NCBI GenBank assembly: GCA_941918925.1
Contig: OW799236.1
Span: forward strand, 64,876,685-64,940,684
Origin: Phyto melanocephala
Lineage: Eukaryota > Arthropoda > Insecta > Diptera > Rhinophoridae
DNA length: 64,000 bases
Reading direction: 5' to 3'
Part shown: positions 36,701 to 46,453 of the stretch, piece after piece
Position numbering within the stretch: position 1 is the stretch's first letter
How the letters are laid out: each line of letters begins with the position of its first letter
Program-made: the position numbers and the translations under genes
The notes under the pieces: generated by a model
The model's input: only the letters and a program-made list of their open reading frames with translations
Told to the model about the DNA's origin: nothing
Database searches by the model: none

Positions 36701-37340
36701 GTTTGTAAATTTTTAGAATATATGTATATTTAAAAAAAAATTTTTTTCCTATAACTTTACCGCTAAGCTCCCGATTTATCCAAAATTTTACACGAATATC
36801 TCTAGAGGCATGTTATATCTACAAATAGTAGCAAAGGTACCTATAAATTATTCTATGGCTGAACTATTTTAATTTTTGTGGTAAAAATATAGGAAAAAAC
36901 AGACAGTCGTGTTTATTTGCTCATATCTCAGAAAGTTATGGGACGATTGTGCTGAATTTCAATAGCCTTTTATTCCCGGATATTTCCAAAAGATTGATAC
37001 CATACACAGATATGAGGATCATATGGTTGCTTCTAAAAGTTGATTTCAACCAACACACGGACAGACGGTCAGGGCTTAATCGACTCCTCTATTCATAAGC
37101 TTTCAGAAAATATATACCTTTCTTTTCTTTAAAAATTGTAAAAATTACAAACGGAATGACAAAGCCTTGTGAAGGGTATAAAAATAATAAAAACAAGTAA
37201 TAGCGCTATATTCGGCCGTGCCGAATCTTATATACCCTTTACAACGTGTAGTCATGCAATAACAATTGTTTGTATTACCATTCATCCCATATAAAATACG
37301 TACATACATGTAAAAAAAAAATACAAAAAAAATGTATTAA

Positions 37341-39710
37341 AAATTCTTATTGCTCTTATTTGGCCTTAATTTTCTACCAAAAAATGTTTCGAATTTGTTT
37401 GGCACAAGGAGAATTCCAGGAATTGAACAAAATATCAAGAAATATACTCAAGACTTACACAACAAAATTTTAAAATTAACAATTAAGGAGAAACACGAAT
37501 TACTGAAACCTTTTCAAAGTGAGTTAATAGTGATAGAACAAAATTTAAGACAATATTTCACAGTAGAGGAAATTGAAGAGTTTTTGACATATGAAGACAG
37601 AATAGCAGCTTCTTTAAATGAAAAAGTAAAGAGGGTACATAGGAAGAAGTTTACTTGCCTTAGAGATTTAGGAATTAATTTGAACCAAAAATGGTTTGTA
37701 AATAAAACTGACAAAAACATACCAAGTGAGGTACAATGGACTCTTTCTTTGGGACATAAACATGCATTACCTATTAGGAGAGAGGAATTTCCAATTTTGA
37801 ATATTGTAACAGAGGGGGAAGATTTTATACAGACAATACAAAATAAGGAAGAACAGGAAATAGCTAGGACAAAATTAACTACAATTATAGATAATCATTT
37901 AAATAAAATGAAGTTGACGAATAGAGATAAGTTTATTTTAGATACAGTAAATGAGACAAGAAAATTCTTAAAGGGAAATAAGGACATTCTAATTTTGAAA
38001 GCGGATAAGGGTAATACTACTGTAGCTTTAAGAAAACAAGATTATGATATAAGAATGGAAAATATTCTAGGACATATTACAAAGTATGAATTAATTAATA
38101 GAGATCCAACAAACAGATTACAGAAGGTGAATAATGACATAGTCGAGGAACTTTTTAGACTGGAGATAATAACGAATACTGAGCGTAACATACTAAAGAC
38201 GAATATTGCTACGGCACCTAGGATATATGGACTACCGAAAATGCATAAAGAGGAATATCCCTTAAGGCCAATTTGTTCATTTGTTAATTCTCCTTCTTAC
38301 CAACTCTGTAAATATGTAGCTAACATTCTGAAGAAGATTACTGAGAGTTCTAAGTATAATGTTAAGGATTCATTAGAATTTAATGATAGAATAACGGACC
38401 AATACATAGAAGATGATAAAAAATTGATTTCACTAGATGTAGTTTCATTATTCCCAAGTATACCTGTTGACTTAGCTTTAGATATCATAGAAGAAAAATG
38501 GAATATGATAGAGAAATATACGAAAATAGAGAAAAATTTATTTTTGAGAATTATTAAATTTTGTATTGAAGAAAATAGATTTTTTCAATATGATGGTAAG
38601 GTGTATTTACAAAAAAAGGGATTACCAATGGGATCTCCAGCATCACCAATTGTAGCGGATATAGTTATGGATAAATTATTGGACACTTGTATGGGAAAAT
38701 TAAGTATTAGACCGAAGATGATAATAAAATGTGTGGATGATCTATTTTGCATTGTTTCGGAATGTGCAATTAATGAAATGTTGGATACACTTAATCAATT
38801 CAATCCTAATATTAAATTTACAATGGAAGTGGAAGTTGGTTCGAAACTCCCTTATTTGGATACATTATTGATTAGGAGAGGTAACAGTATAGTAGTGGAT
38901 TGGTATCAGAAACCAACTGCATCGGGGAGAATCATAAATTATTATTCTAAACATGGCAGACAGATTATTGTGAATACGGCTAAAATTTTGATAAAAAGAG
39001 TATTAACAATTAGTGATAAAGATTTCCATATGGAAAATAGGGACAGAATTAAGGAGATATTAATTGACAACAATTTTCCTATTCAAGTAGTTCAAAGTTT
39101 GCTAAAGCAATTTAGAAAAAATCATAATAATAATAATAATAGTAATAATAATGATAATAGTAATAAAAATAGTTATTCAGACATAACAGAACGGAAAATT
39201 TACAAGTCTATGACTTATGTACCGCAAATTTCAGAACGTTTGAGGAAATCTAGAATCTTTGATTGTGAGAGATATGGAATAGCTTATAGGACATATAATA
39301 CATTAGGTAGACTATTTAGTAAGACAAAAGATAGAATAGATAAGTGGGACATGTCAAATGTAGTATATAAAATACCTTGTAACGGTAATGATAATGAGAG
39401 TTGTAATAAGGTTTACATAGGTACGACAAAGAATAAACTTAAGACAAGAATAGCTGGACATAGATCGGACCAAAAGTATAGAGACAATATTAATTCACAG
39501 AAAACGGCTTTGGCAACACATTGTTCTAAATCGAATCACTATCCAAAATTTGAAAATGTATCAGTTCTATACATTAAACATAATTACAAACGTAGATATA
39601 TGTTGGAAATGTTACAGATAATAAATATTCCAGGAACGCAAAGAATTAACTTCAAGGCAGACACAGATAATGTTGCTCAGAACTATAGGCATTTAATACA
39701 CAAAAAATAG
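37341..39710 (+). CDS. Penelope-like reverse transcriptase with GIY-YIG endonuclease (no ATG; partial)
   Basis: Numbering residue 1 at 37350. An N-terminal region is followed by KADKGNTTVAL (217-227) and PRIYGLPKMHK (290-300). RT motif A is LISLDVVSLF with Asp363. Motif B is GLPMGSPASP (424-433). Motif C is KCVDDLF with Asp463/Asp464, and LPYLDTLLIRR (500-510) follows. An Asn-rich linker (593-606) precedes a GIY-YIG nuclease: VVYKIPC (671-677), KVYIGTT (687-693), Arg700, His704, and a likely catalytic Glu753. This order is diagnostic of endonuclease-bearing PLEs. The frame is open from 37341 after a stop at 37338, but the first in-frame ATG is Met187 (37908), so the 5' end is missing or spliced in. 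Motif C has Cys461 (TGT, 38730) where PLEs usually have Tyr. No internal stops occur, so this is the youngest coding sequence in the window. Confidence 0.92.
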   Translation, partial: KFLLLLFGLNFLPKNVSNLFGTRRIPGIEQNIKKYTQDLHNKILKLTIKEKHELLKPFQSELIVIEQNLRQYFTVEEIEEFLTYEDRIAASLNEKVKRVHRKKFTCLRDLGINLNQKWFVNKTDKNIPSEVQWTLSLGHKHALPIRREEFPILNIVTEGEDFIQTIQNKEEQEIARTKLTTIIDNHLNKMKLTNRDKFILDTVNETRKFLKGNKDILILKADKGNTTVALRKQDYDIRMENILGHITKYELINRDPTNRLQKVNNDIVEELFRLEIITNTERNILKTNIATAPRIYGLPKMHKEEYPLRPICSFVNSPSYQLCKYVANILKKITESSKYNVKDSLEFNDRITDQYIEDDKKLISLDVVSLFPSIPVDLALDIIEEKWNMIEKYTKIEKNLFLRIIKFCIEENRFFQYDGKVYLQKKGLPMGSPASPIVADIVMDKLLDTCMGKLSIRPKMIIKCVDDLFCIVSECAINEMLDTLNQFNPNIKFTMEVEVGSKLPYLDTLLIRRGNSIVVDWYQKPTASGRIINYYSKHGRQIIVNTAKILIKRVLTISDKDFHMENRDRIKEILIDNNFPIQVVQSLLKQFRKNHNNNNNSNNNDNSNKNSYSDITERKIYKSMTYVPQISERLRKSRIFDCERYGIAYRTYNTLGRLFSKTKDRIDKWDMSNVVYKIPCNGNDNESCNKVYIGTTKNKLKTRIAGHRSDQKYRDNINSQKTALATHCSKSNHYPKFENVSVLYIKHNYKRRYMLEMLQIINIPGTQRINFKADTDNVAQNYRHLIHKK

Positions 39711-39901
39711 CATTTCCACAAGCTTTAAATTTAGTAATAAATATTTTGTGTTAATACTTTGTTTTGCTACATTTTTCATATAATAATTTTTATGTTAATT
39801 TTTGTAATACTACTTTTTTTGAAATTTTTTTTTTAATGTTTATAAAATATTTTTATGTTAGAAAATTTTATAAAAATTTTTTAAAAACACAAAATTTCTT
39901 T

Positions 39902-39932
39902 CCTGAAGATGCTACACAAAGGAGTAGCGAAA
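39902..39932 (+). ncRNA. Hammerhead-ribozyme-like core in PLE 3' region
   Basis: CTGAAGA (39903-39909) fits the CUGANGA box. A GCTAC...GTAGC hairpin (39911-39915, 39924-39928) could be stem II with one extra T before it, and GAAA (39929-39932) fits the second core box. PLEs are known to carry short-stem hammerhead motifs in their terminal repeats. Stems I and III and the NUH cleavage site cannot be drawn convincingly, so this copy may be inactive. Confidence 0.5.
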
Positions 39933-40893
39933 TATTGAATAATAAATAAATCAACAAATATTTATAAAGACCTCGAGCTTGAAAAATCAATTAAAAATAT
40001 ATTAAAAATGAGAAAAAAAATTTAAAAAAAATTTTAAAAAACTTTTTAAAAAGACTAAAAAAAATAATAAAATATAAATAATATATTAAATAAAATAAAA
40101 TTTTTTGGCTCAGCTGGAATTCGATGCCACGTTTACTTTAACCAGTATATATGTAGGTTGTTGTTTTAATTGTGAAAAAAACGAGGTGGTCGTGGTTTTT
40201 TGCTCATATCTCAGTAAGTTATGGGGCGATTGTGCTGAATTTCAATGCGATTCATTCCTGGATATTTCCAAGAGATTGATACCATATACAAATCTGAGGA
40301 ACATATAGCTGCTTCTGAACGTTGATTTCAACCAACACACGGGCAGACGGTCAGGTCTTAATCGACTCCTCTATTCATAAGCTTTCAGAAAATATACACT
40401 TTATGGGGTCGGAAATGAAAATTGTAGAAATTACAAACGGAATGACAAAGCTATATATACCCTTGTGCACTACAGGTGAAGGGTATAAAAATAATTTTTT
40501 TTTTGCTCAGCTGGGATTCGATGCCACGTTCACTCTAACCAGTATACCACGTTTGTATGTATGTGTTGTATGTTGTTGTTGTGTTAAAACAAACGAGGTG
40601 GCCGTGGTTTTTTGCTCATATCTCAGTTGTTTATGTACCGATGCTTCTGATTTTCAATACCGATCTACTCCCGAATATTTCTGATATTTTAATACCTCAC
40701 CCGGGTCCAGGGGCTTTAGAAAGTTAATTTTAAACATACACACGGTAAGACTGACAGAGCTTAATCGGCTCCCTTATTCATAAGATTTTAGAAAATACAT
40801 ATATATTTTATAGGGTCGGAATTGAAAATTGTAGAAAATTTCACAGAGAATGACAAACCTATGTATACCATTTTTCACTGTGTGAAGGGTATA

Positions 40894-41765
40894 AAAGATC
40901 GGTTTTTATAAGAAAAAACTGGCTAATTCGACATTCGCAAAATCAACATTTGAAAAAGTAATAGAACCGGGCTTGTCACCGGTTTCAAAACCAAGTCGAT
41001 CACCTTAATATCTTCGTATACCAATTGCCTAAAATGAATTGCCAAATTTAGATTGCAAGAACCGCGCAGATTGCCTTTAATGCTAAAACCACCATTTTGC
41101 AACGTCAAAATTTTGTTTCAATATTCATCAGCTGAAGCAGATTTAAAGTGATTCAAACTACTTATATAAAGGGTGATCAATAATAAAAAAGAAATGAAAA
41201 ACTTTTCGAGCCAACTATCTGCAAATTGATGTCTTTATCATTTTACAAAATAATACCATTATATTTATAAAAATATTCTGTTTGGTCTAGTTCACAATAA
41301 GATCGTATATCTCTGAAAATTAGGCAGTAAAGAACAAACCCGCCAATAGTGAAATTAAAGTCCGTGATGACACCAAAAACAATATATAGTGAACATCTAA
41401 TTTTCCTAATTTTGACCTGTATACTGGTTGTATTTCATCTCTGGACTTTTGCTTTAGAGTTATGTGAAGTCAAAATTTTTCATTGATAAGTTTAAAATTA
41501 AATTGAAAAAATAAAGATAAGAGATTGCTTTTTCGTGTCATAATATATACTATTACATCCAATTATATCCAATGGATTATACATTTAAAATTATTATTAC
41601 AAAAAAGTATAAAATCATCATTGAAAGATATCTAACCTCTCAGGAACTTCACTATTGCAAGACAATTTTGAAAATAAAAAGTTGCCAAACGACGTAGGGG
41701 TCAAACTTTTATGTTTTCTACTACATCTTAGCTATTTTCAATCGGATATTAAAGTGTAATACATA
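40894..41765. other. Spacer, no gene called
   Basis: A clean 61-codon minus-strand ORF at 40923-41108 has ordinary composition, but I recognise no family. An AAAGGGTGATCAATAA sequence at 41168 resembles a transposon terminus without a visible partner. Confidence 0.4.
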
Positions 41766-41974
41766 CAGGGTGGGCCAAAAGTCACAATGGGGCTTAACAA
41801 TTTAAAAACTCTCTCACAAGTTATATAAATAACACCTGAAGAATAAACAATGTTGAGATTTATAACTGAACAAAGTACCAGAAAAATTAATGCAAAGAGT
41901 ATATGACGAAATTTCAACGTCAGTATTTCGCTTTCTAGCAATGATTTGTTGCTTAGTTTATCGTCACCACAAAA

Positions 41975-42990
41975 ATGTCACCCTTAGAAAATATTGAACG
42001 TGTAAATCAAAGTGTTAACGAATCACCAGAAACATCTACCAGAATGTCTTCTGCTCAACTCGGAATGACTGGTACGTCACCACGGCGTATTTTAAAGAAA
42101 GATTTATTATAATTCTCATAAAATTCAATTGGTTTAAATTTTTTGACTAAATTTCAACAGATAGCCAGAAATAAAATCAACTTTATTGAAAATCTGATTG
42201 TGATTGTCATGCAGAAATACAGAGTAGATGCACAATTTCAATTAATTAATTAATTAATTATTGAATGTAACAAATTCACTTTACAATTTAATTTACAAGC
42301 AAGATCAAGGCGAATTCACATCAGGTGATGTTACAAAGTCAGCTGATTGTTTTTTGCTCGTTTTACTTAAAACGGCACAATGTTAAAGTTTGTTTACATT
42401 TAAATTAATATGTATGTGCCTTGGTTGAAAAATTATATTATAACTATACTAATATTGATAAATAAGTAAAATACAAGTTATGATTAAAATAAAAAACATT
42501 TTTAATGTTTTTAATTCAGCCCGTTGTGCTTGTCCTAGTGGTTTTAATTATGTATAAAAATAAAAATACTTGTTTATTTTAATTTATAAAAATAAAATTT
42601 TAATTAAAAGTAAACAGGCAATTTGTTTTTTTCTGTTTTGACATTCTCTGGGCCTTCTTGTGTTTGTTGTAGAGATGTTGCCACCTGATGTGAATTCGTC
42701 TTGAGCAAGATAATATAAAAAAAAAACTTAAATATGGAGACATAACCAAAGGCAGAAAATTGTAGGAGATGATATTGACAATAAACAATGTTGTTAATTA
42801 AGCGGTAATAACACTACATATGTTAATAATCAGAACTGTAAGTTCTGGGGTTCTGAAAACCCAAGAGTCATTAGTCAAAGCCAATTGCAGCCAATCTGGT
42901 GTACAGTATGGTTTGGCGTTACATCTGAAAATTCCATACATAGTGTACAAGAACTTCCGTTTTTTTGTCTTTTAAAATCTAAAAAATAAT
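41975..42990 (+). pseudogene. Mariner transposase pseudogene (split by a MITE)
   Basis: The first part begins MSPLENIERVNQSVNESPET and contains SAQLGMTGTSPRRILKKDL, matching the linker between the DNA-binding and catalytic domains of DD41D mariners. After the MITE, YVNNQNCKFWGSENPRVI and CTVWFGVTSEN match the block around YVNKQNCRFW...TVWCG. The second and third catalytic Asp blocks are missing and stops are frequent. Non-functional. Confidence 0.75.
42306..42703. mobile_element. MITE family 3 (398 bp) with perfect 8-bp TSD
   Basis: The left terminus is CAAGGCGAATTCACATCAGG and the complement of the right terminus is CAAGACGAATTCACATCAGG. AGCAAGAT flanks both sides (42298-42305 and 42704-42711). 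The terminus resembles families 1 and 2 (CAnGG...CATCAGGT). It has no coding capacity. It inserted into an already existing mariner. Confidence 0.9.
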
Positions 42991-43046
42991 ATACGAACGA
43001 AAGAGTTATTAAATTTTAAAACCACATAATGACTTGTGGACCACCC

Positions 43047-43870
43047 TAATATCATCGTAATATTTAATCTTTTGCTAAGAAGCATTGCCATAAATATGTA
43101 AAAACTAATATTTGTTGTTTTCTTTTTTAAATTTTCTTGAGGTCAATGGTTTAATCCCAAAAAATGTATGTATATTTATACATATGTATATATTTACACA
43201 TATGTATGTATGTTTGTAGGTATGTATGTATATGTATGTATATGTTTTCTGTTCGTTTATTTCACTTACATATATTAAATTAAGAAAAATTTGTTTTTCT
43301 GTTAACACAAACAAAAAATCATTTATAATTACATATTTTATTTTCATTAAAAACATATTCATTTCGTTTACCCGACGCGGTCTATTCTATACGCACATGG
43401 AACATACATATGTACATATTTTGAATATGACTATTGCACGGTTTTCATCGAAATTCGTCTATTACGTCAACAAAAAAAATGCGAAAAAATCATATGTTAA
43501 GATTTTCCATGAATTAACCATCTAATACGTTAAGCACTTCTCGTTTCTTTTTTAATTTATTTAATTGTCTGCCATTGTGTCTGCGTAGGAATTTCAAACA
43601 ACAATAAAATAAATTTAAAATCAAAAAAGTGTTTATATATTTAACGGGAAAAAGATACAATTTAAAATTTTATTAAAGCATTAAAAAGCAAAAAAACACG
43701 AAATAACCATTCAATTAAGTATGTAGGTATTTAAATCATATTAAGAATTTTATGGATGTGAGGGGTGGCACTCTTCACTATGGCGTCTGTAATTATTGGA
43801 ATATGAAATTTTGCAAAAATACAAACTATAAAAACTTGTTTATTAAAAAAGACTTTAAATTATTTAAATA
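43047..43870. other. Spacer with TATGTA simple repeats
   Basis: Imperfect TATGTATGTA runs at about 43165-43245 and otherwise AT-rich DNA. No gene is supported; ORFs across the TATGTA run are products of the simple repeat. Confidence 0.5.
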
Positions 43871-44115
43871 CTAGCTGGGCCCGCTCCGCGTGGCTGGCCT
43901 CAAATTTTTATTTTTTTTTAACTGCTAATCTCTATCGGGCAAAACACAAAAATAACTTAATATTGCGCCATCTATCGGACGAACTTAAAACTACACAGAA
44001 ACACTTCTCACTACCCATAGAGCATGCATATAAAATTTTGTCAAAATCGGTCTAGTAGTTTTTGAGTTTATCGATCACGCACATATAAGTATGTAATTTT
44101 TATATACTTATGTAT
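43871..44115 (-). mobile_element. Small Helitron-like element (minus orientation)
   Basis: On the minus strand it ends GCCACGCGGAGCGGGCCCAG followed by CTAG, the Helitron-type GC hairpin and terminus. The 5' side shows a ATATAAAAATTACATACTTA-type AT start after TGATCGATAAACTCAAAAAC. The right limit is approximate. Confidence 0.55.
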
Positions 44116-44236
44116 GTATTTAGGGATAGAGATACAGAAAAATTATTGCTTAAACTTTTTTAATTAATTGTCGAATTGTTTTATTTTAAAAATATAATTA
44201 TATTTTTAATTCATTTAATTTTTTTTTATTGATAAT

Positions 44237-44444
44237 CAAGGCATTTTATTCATCAGGTACTCTTGTTTCGTCAACTGATTATTTTTTTCAACATTTATTT
44301 TAAATTTCAGTTGTCACAATGCATAAATAAAAACCAGTTTTCTCTCTTTTCTAATTTATTTTAAATGTCAAACTTCATATATAAAAAATATAAACAAAAA
44401 AATTCTCTTCAAACTGCAATTACCTGATGAATAAATATGCCTTG
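44237..44444. mobile_element. MITE family 1, copy 2 (about 208 bp)
   Basis: The ends CAAGGCATTTTATTCATCAG and the complement of TGATGAATAAATATGCCTTG are flanked by ATTGATAAT and ATTGATGAT, a 9-bp duplication with one mismatch. The body is the inverse complement of copy 1 (TTTAAATGTCAAACTTCATA), confirming one family. Confidence 0.85.
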
Positions 44445-44508
44445 ATTGATGATAAACTTTTTCCAAAAACTTGAAAATTTCTGTCAGCTGAAAAAAATAT
44501 ATTGAAAG

Positions 44509-44680
44509 ACAAGTAAGATTGCTATATTTGGCCGTGCCGAAACTTATATACCCTACACAACGTGTAGTTAGTCATGCAATAACAATTGTTTATATCACCA
44601 TTCATCTCATAGGAAATACATACGTACATATATAAGAACATTCCATTTTAAAATTATCAGCAGAGTTTATGTATGTCTAA
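44509..44680 (-). mobile_element. DINE-1-like 3' fragment
   Basis: ACAAGTAAGATTGCTATATT with the TTGGCCGTGCCGAA hairpin and GCAATAACAATTG block. It is cut at 44680 where another copy begins. Its 5' half is not adjacent. Confidence 0.75.
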
Positions 44681-45066
44681 AACAAGTAAGAGAGCTACAT
44701 TCGGCCGTGCCGAATCTTATATACCCTTCACAACGTGTAGTCATGCAATAACAGTAGTTTGTATCACAATTCATACCATATGAAATACGTACATACATTT
44801 ATAAAAACATCCCATTGTAAAATTTTAAATTTACGTATGTATGTATGTTAAAAAAAAAAATTTTAAAAAATATTAAAAAAAATCCAGGCGATATCGGGGG
44901 GCTTAAAAAAGTTGATTTCAACATACACACGGATAGACGGACAGAGCTTAATCGACTCCCCTATGCATAAGCTTTCAGAAAACATATACTTTATGGGGTC
45001 GGAAATGAAAATTTTAGAAATTTCACACGGAATGACAAACCCTTTTCCACTTTTGTGTGAATAATA
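44681..45066 (-). mobile_element. DINE-1-like element, internally deleted
   Basis: The 3' end AACAAGTAAGAGAGCTACAT and part of the 5' half (GGATAGACGGACAGAGCTTA; TATGGGGTCGGAAATGAAAA) are present. The block around the ATATGAGCAAAAAC phrase is deleted and the extreme 5' end is decayed. Confidence 0.75.
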
Positions 45067-45107
45067 TAATAAAATTGAAAAATTATATATTGTGTCTAAA
45101 TTTGATT

Positions 45108-45500
45108 GAAATTTGGTTTTGTTCACAAGCAGAATTGCCGCATTTGGGCAAATAAAAATTCACGAATAATTGTTGAAAAGCATCCACAAAGAGTGACTGT
45201 TTGGTACAGTTTATGGCAGGACGATATGTGGTTTCAAATGGTACCATTTACCACACAGACAACGAAACAATTGCTCCTTTACGTGAGAAATGTGTTTTCT
45301 CTTGTTGTGGCAATGTTAAGGCTGCCGCGATCATGTGATGTGACACCGCGGTGCACCGTTAGACTTCATTCTTTGGGGAATGCCACGGAAGCCGTGGCGA
45401 GCATTTGGCATTCTATTATAATAAAAAATATTAGAATACTTCTCTGAAAACTTTCTGTTTTATTTACAAATAATGCTGTGCATTTTGGTTGGACAACCCT
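45108..45500 (+). pseudogene. Mariner transposase relic, DD41D-like
   Basis: FVHKQNCRIWANKNSRIIVE is followed by HPQRVTVWYSLW, the hallmark block after the first catalytic region. Later LPRSCDVTP and a LHSLGNA-like piece correspond to the PPRSCDLTPLDFFLWG block in a broken frame. The segment with the second Asp (DGATCH) is deleted. The right end GGTTGGACAACCCTGTAC may be the TIR region. Dead copy. Confidence 0.7.
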
Positions 45501-45682
45501 GTACTTATTATATTCAAAATATAATTAAAACTGTATGTAACTATTTATTGATGTTAAAAATACATTTTAAAATAATGTATCTATTTTCATAAATAAACAT
45601 AAAATAAATATACATAATTCATAGAAACGGTCTTTTGAACTTAAAATATTAAAATAAATGTAGTTGCAAAACGGCTCATTTT

Positions 45683-46439
45683 TATACCCTTCACACAGTG
45701 AAAAAGGGTATATATAGGATTGTCATTCCGTGTGAAATTTCTACAATTTTCATTTCCGACCCCATAAAGTATATATTTTCTGAAAGCTTATGAATAGGGA
45801 AGTCGATTAAGCCCTGTCAGTCGGTCCGTCTGTCCGTCTGACCGTCTGTCCGTGTGTATGTTGAAATCAACTTTTTGAAGCCCCCCGACATAGGTTGGAC
45901 CCGGGTAAGGTATTAAAATATCAGAAATATTCGGGAGTAGATCGGTTTTGAAAACCAGAAACATCGGTACATAAACAACTGAGATATGAGCAAAAACTCA
46001 CGACCACCTCGATTTTCTTTTCACAAAAACAACATTACAACAACAACATACATACATACAAACGTGTATACTGGTTAGGGAAAACGTGGCATCGAATCCC
46101 AGCTGAGCCAAAAAAATTTCTTTTTTAATTTTTTTAAAATTTTTTTTTAAATTTTTTTATTTTTTTTTTTTTTTTTATTTTTTATTTAATATATTATATA
46201 TATTTTTATTATTATTTTTTTTTTAATTTTTTTTTATTTTTTTTTTGTTTTATATATATTATATATGTATATAATAATTTTTTTTTTTTAATTTTTTTTT
46301 AAAAAATTTTTTTTTTTAATTTTTTTTTTTTTTTTTTGTTTTTTAAACATACATACGTGAATTTACTGTTATTGCATGACTACACGTTGTGAAGGGTATA
46401 TAAGATTCGGCACGGCCGAATATAGCGCTTTTATTTGTT
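45683..46439 (+). mobile_element. DINE-1-like element (A1), near complete
   Basis: 5' TATACCCTTCACACAGTG and 3' TTCGGCACGGCCGAATATAG-CGC...TTTGTT. The interior includes CCGTCTGTCCGTCTGACCGT and a long poly-A/T core (46110-46345). Uninterrupted, about 757 bp. Useful as a reference copy. Confidence 0.88.
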
Positions 46440-46453
46440 TTCTTTACACATGT

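Larger units (their letters stand above)
28101..37180 (-). mobile_element. Inner DINE-1-like element 1, expanded by hAT-derived satellite
   Basis: The left end AACAAGTAAGAGTGTTATAT has a hairpin variant. The right end is TTGTGAAGGGTATA, with a conserved 5' half at about 36890-37180 (GACGGTCAGGGCTTAATCGA). The right body matches subfamily A2 (GGTTGCTTCTAAAAGTTGAT). The satellite and a hAT terminus occupy its centre. The non-satellite part near 36340-36700 carries a second dispersed repeat, listed separately. Confidence 0.55.
37341..39975 (+). mobile_element. Penelope-like retroelement (PLE), 5'-truncated
   Basis: It comprises one long RT-endonuclease ORF, a 3' non-coding tail and a hammerhead-like motif. 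The left boundary with the DINE host is not marked by a clear TSD. PLEs move by target-primed reverse transcription using their RT and GIY-YIG nuclease and often insert 5'-truncated, consistent with the lack of a start codon here. The right limit is approximate because element and host are both AT-rich. Confidence 0.8.
37192..40487 (-). mobile_element. Inner DINE-1-like element 2 (A2), hosting a Penelope-like element
   Basis: The 3' end AACAAGTAATAGCGCTATAT is at the left. The 5' half ends GTGCACTACAGGTGAAGGGTATA at the right (conserved part about 40105-40487). The Penelope-like element fills the AT-rich middle, and both host halves are otherwise normal. It closely resembles the intact A2 copy at 61379-62059. 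Confidence 0.75.
27765..40893 (-). mobile_element. Outer DINE-1-like element (A1), split by two nested DINE-1-like copies
   Basis: The left piece (27765 to about 28100) has the AACAAGTAAGAGTGCTATAT 3' end. The right piece (about 40498-40893) has the 5' half ending CACTGTGTGAAGGGTATA. Between them lie two complete element brackets of the same orientation. Counting left and right termini gives three 3' ends (27765, 28101, 37192) and three 5' ends (37180, 40487, 40893), which pair uniquely as one outer and two inner copies. The pairing is an inference from boundary order. Confidence 0.6.
41766..43046 (+). mobile_element. Mariner-like element with TIRs, interrupted by MITE family 3
   Basis: The left terminus CAGGGTGGGCCAAAAGTCAC and the complement of the right (GGGTGGTCCACAAGTCATTA) match over about 30 bp with mismatches. 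TA borders both sides. Removing the MITE at 42306-42703 leaves about 880 bp. A degenerate transposase occupies the interior. Confidence 0.75.

Noticed and set aside
40923..41108. Minus-strand ORF of 61 codons with ordinary composition
   Set aside because: No family recognised and no start context or neighbouring exon; kept only as part of the spacer note.
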